A stretch of 44,336 nt of DNA from Marivita sp. (GTDB taxonomy: Bacteria > Pseudomonadota > Alphaproteobacteria > Rhodobacterales > Rhodobacteraceae), in the NCBI RefSeq assembly GCF_022763305.1, contig NZ_JALEGT010000096.1:1-44336 (forward strand), given 5' to 3'. The notes below the pieces were generated by a model. It had not been told where the DNA came from and did no database searches. It worked only from the letters and a program-made list of their open reading frames with translations. The translations under genes and the position numbers were made by a program. This document shows, one piece after another, positions 43,194-44,336 of this stretch. How positions within the stretch are numbered: position 1 is the first letter of the stretch; each line of letters starts with the position of its first letter.

Positions 43194-43787
43194 ATGGCAC
43201 GCGCTAAATTTCTAGTCGACGCCGAACGCTGCATCGAATGCAACGCCTGCGTCACGGCCTGTAAGAACGAGCACGAGGTTCCTTGGGGGATCAACCGCCG
43301 GAAGGTGGTCACGATCAACGACGGCAAACCCGGCGAACGCTCGATCTCGGTGGCCTGCATGCACTGCTCGGACGCGCCCTGTATGGCCGTCTGCCCGGTG
43401 GACTGCTTCTACCAGAACGAAGAGGGTGTGGTCCTGCACTCCAAGGACCTCTGCATCGGCTGCGGCTACTGCTTCTACGCCTGCCCCTTCGGCGCACCGC
43501 AGTACCCGCAAGCAGGCAACTTCGGGTCGCGCGGCAAGATGGACAAGTGCACTTTCTGCGCCGGTGGCCCGGAAGAGAACCACTCCACCGCCGAGTTCGC
43601 CAAGTACGGCCGCAACCGCATCGACGAAGGCAAGCTGCCGATCTGTGCGGAAATGTGCGCCACCAAGGCCCTGCTCGCCGGGGATGGCGACGTGGTGTCG
43701 GCGATCTACCGCGAGCGCGTCGTGGCGCGCGGGTTCGGCTCGGGTGCATGGGGCTGGGGTACAGCCTACGACCAGAAAGACGGCTGA
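43194..43787 (+). CDS. fdh3B: Formate dehydrogenase beta subunit (4Fe-4S)
   Basis: A 197-residue ferredoxin-like electron-transfer subunit. Cysteine clusters are [15 protein letters not shown] (about residue 12), [18 protein letters not shown] (about 55-72), [16 protein letters not shown] (about 88-103) and [19 protein letters not shown] (about 122-160), enough for four [4Fe-4S] clusters. No signal peptide or C-terminal membrane helix is seen, so it is probably exported as a passenger with alpha and anchored by a separate cytochrome b, which is not in this window. A strong terminator follows within 30 bp. AAGGAGGAG precedes the start. Confidence 0.94.
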   Translation: MARAKFLVDAERCIECNACVTACKNEHEVPWGINRRKVVTINDGKPGERSISVACMHCSDAPCMAVCPVDCFYQNEEGVVLHSKDLCIGCGYCFYACPFGAPQYPQAGNFGSRGKMDKCTFCAGGPEENHSTAEFAKYGRNRIDEGKLPICAEMCATKALLAGDGDVVSAIYRERVVARGFGSGAWGWGTAYDQKDG

Positions 43788-43815
43788 TCCGTTCAGGTCC
43801 CGTCAGCAAGACATC

Positions 43816-43846
43816 AAAAGCCCCGGAGATCGCTCCGGGGCTTTTT
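43816..43846 (+). terminator. Strong intrinsic terminator after FDH beta
   Basis: AAAAGCCCCGGAG-ATCG-CTCCGGGGCTTTT (stem arms 43816-43828 and 43833-43845), a perfect 13-bp stem followed by T. The T-rich end gives a classical terminator, and the A run makes it bidirectional in form. Confidence 0.92.
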
Positions 43847-43849
43847 CGT

Positions 43850-44200
43850 TGCGGTGCGCCGGGCGCAAGCCGAATCAACGCAAGTGGCACCGGTCGGGTG
43901 TTCTCCCGCCGGGTGGTTCTGGTGCAGGCCGGGCCTTAGCCCGGCATTTGGTCATAAGGAAAGCAGCGGCGCCGCCCCGTGGGCCTGACGGTTCTCTCGA
44001 GTCCGCGATTCAACGCGCGACCTGTGCTCTGGGTCTCAGAGCCTTGCAAGACCGGTCTCTCATGGTCAGCCTTCCGGCATACGAGAGAACTATCAGTATC
44101 GTCTGCGCGGCATGGGAGTGACCCTTCCCGCTCAAAAGCTTTTGTGGGCGTGGGTATCGGACGCGTGGGTTAAGAACCGGGAAACGGACCGTGCGGCGCG
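43850..44200. other. Structured stretch without a recognisable gene
   Basis: No convincing reading frame was found on either strand. Several hairpins occur: GCCGGGC-CTTA-GCCCGGC (43928-43945), GCTCTG-GGTCT-CAGAGC (44026-44042), a palindrome AGACCGGTCT (about 44049-44058), and long-range arms GTTCTCTCG (43991-43999) and CGAGAGAAC (44082-44090) that could close a multibranched structure. It could be a non-coding RNA, a long leader for a gene beyond the window, or decayed sequence. It does not match 5S rRNA, tmRNA or RNase P as I know them. Confidence 0.3.
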
Positions 44201-44310
44201 CGGTCTTTCGAAAGACCGGGACGACGGCTTGAAACCGTGTCACACGCGCGTTCGAACGCGCGTTTTCACAGAGCCTGCGAAGGCTCTGACCCGCATTTTC
44301 GAACATGCGG
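44201..44310. repeat. Array of five TTCGAA-type palindromes
   Basis: CGGTCTTTCGAAAGACCG (44201-44218, perfect), ACGGCTTGAAACCGT (44224-44238, imperfect), ACGCGCGTTCGAACGCGCGT (44244-44263, perfect), CAGAGCCT-GCGA-AGGCTCTG (44269-44288) and CCGCATTTTCGAACATGCGG (44291-44310, one mismatched pair). Centres are spaced about 21.5, 22.5, 25 and 22 bp. It is the largest of the four arrays and lies near the window end, so the flanking gene on the right is unseen. Confidence 0.88.
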
Positions 44311-44336
44311 CCGCAGCTCAAAGGTCGAGATCCACC

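Noticed and set aside
43985-44200. 5S rRNA, tmRNA or RNase P RNA
   Set aside because: Some short words are similar, but none of the conserved cores of these RNAs is present.

Overview
The window is high-GC DNA from an alphaproteobacterium, most probably a marine member of the Rhodobacterales (Roseobacter group). The reasons are gene content and gene order: short-form HisG with HisZ, a DUF1489 protein, BMP-type purine uptake genes joined to xdhABC, and a formate dehydrogenase cluster with DUF3305/DUF3306. A perfect FnrL-type box and promoters of the TTGxCx-N18-TAGNCT type fit as well. No rRNA, tRNA or CRISPR array was recognised. Every assignment comes from reading the sequence and from family knowledge; no database search was run.

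Layout. 1-2.2 kb is a small accessory patch: a decayed IS66-family transposase and a Lon-like AAA+ ATPase without a protease domain. 2.2-16.3 kb is mostly housekeeping: B12-dependent ribonucleotide reductase (nrdJ), a DUF1489 protein, a YghU-type glutathione transferase, an ABC1/UbiB-like kinase, the hisS-hisZ-hisG operon, slyX, a lipoprotein, DNA polymerase III alpha (dnaE) and a small exported protein. 16.3-17.6 kb is a compact ArsR regulator operon with two SRPBCC (AHSA1-like) proteins and two matching operators. 17.8-27.7 kb is a purine operon: xdhA-xdhB-xdhC, then an ABC importer (ATPase, two permeases, a small extra membrane protein, a BMP binding protein), closed by a clear terminator. 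Together these would import purines or nucleosides and oxidise hypoxanthine/xanthine to urate.

27.8-32.5 kb holds a SulP transporter without STAS domain, peptidase T, a methyltransferase-like protein, and a divergent pair (cytochrome c and DUF1194/VWA protein) sharing a perfect FNR box. 32.6-43.8 kb is a formate dehydrogenase (FDH) locus. On the minus strand lie a small DUF6494-type protein, an Mrp/NBP35 Fe-S carrier, a biotin-ligase-like protein lacking the ligase motif, a DUF6505-type protein and a 656-residue multi-cluster Fe-S protein. On the plus strand lie a mini-TupA/cytochrome fusion, DUF3305, DUF3306, a TorD chaperone, a 63-residue Tat protein, the Tat-exported FDH alpha subunit (Cys form) and FDH beta. 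The cytochrome b subunit is not in the window.

The most unusual non-coding signal is a family of tandem ~20-bp palindromes centred on TCGA, usually TTCGAA, with a 21-25 bp period. Arrays lie at gene ends at 7.5, 32.5, 35.9 and 44.2 kb; the arms differ but stay self-complementary. Both xdhA and xdhB also carry in-frame, palindrome-rich insertions within their coding sequence.
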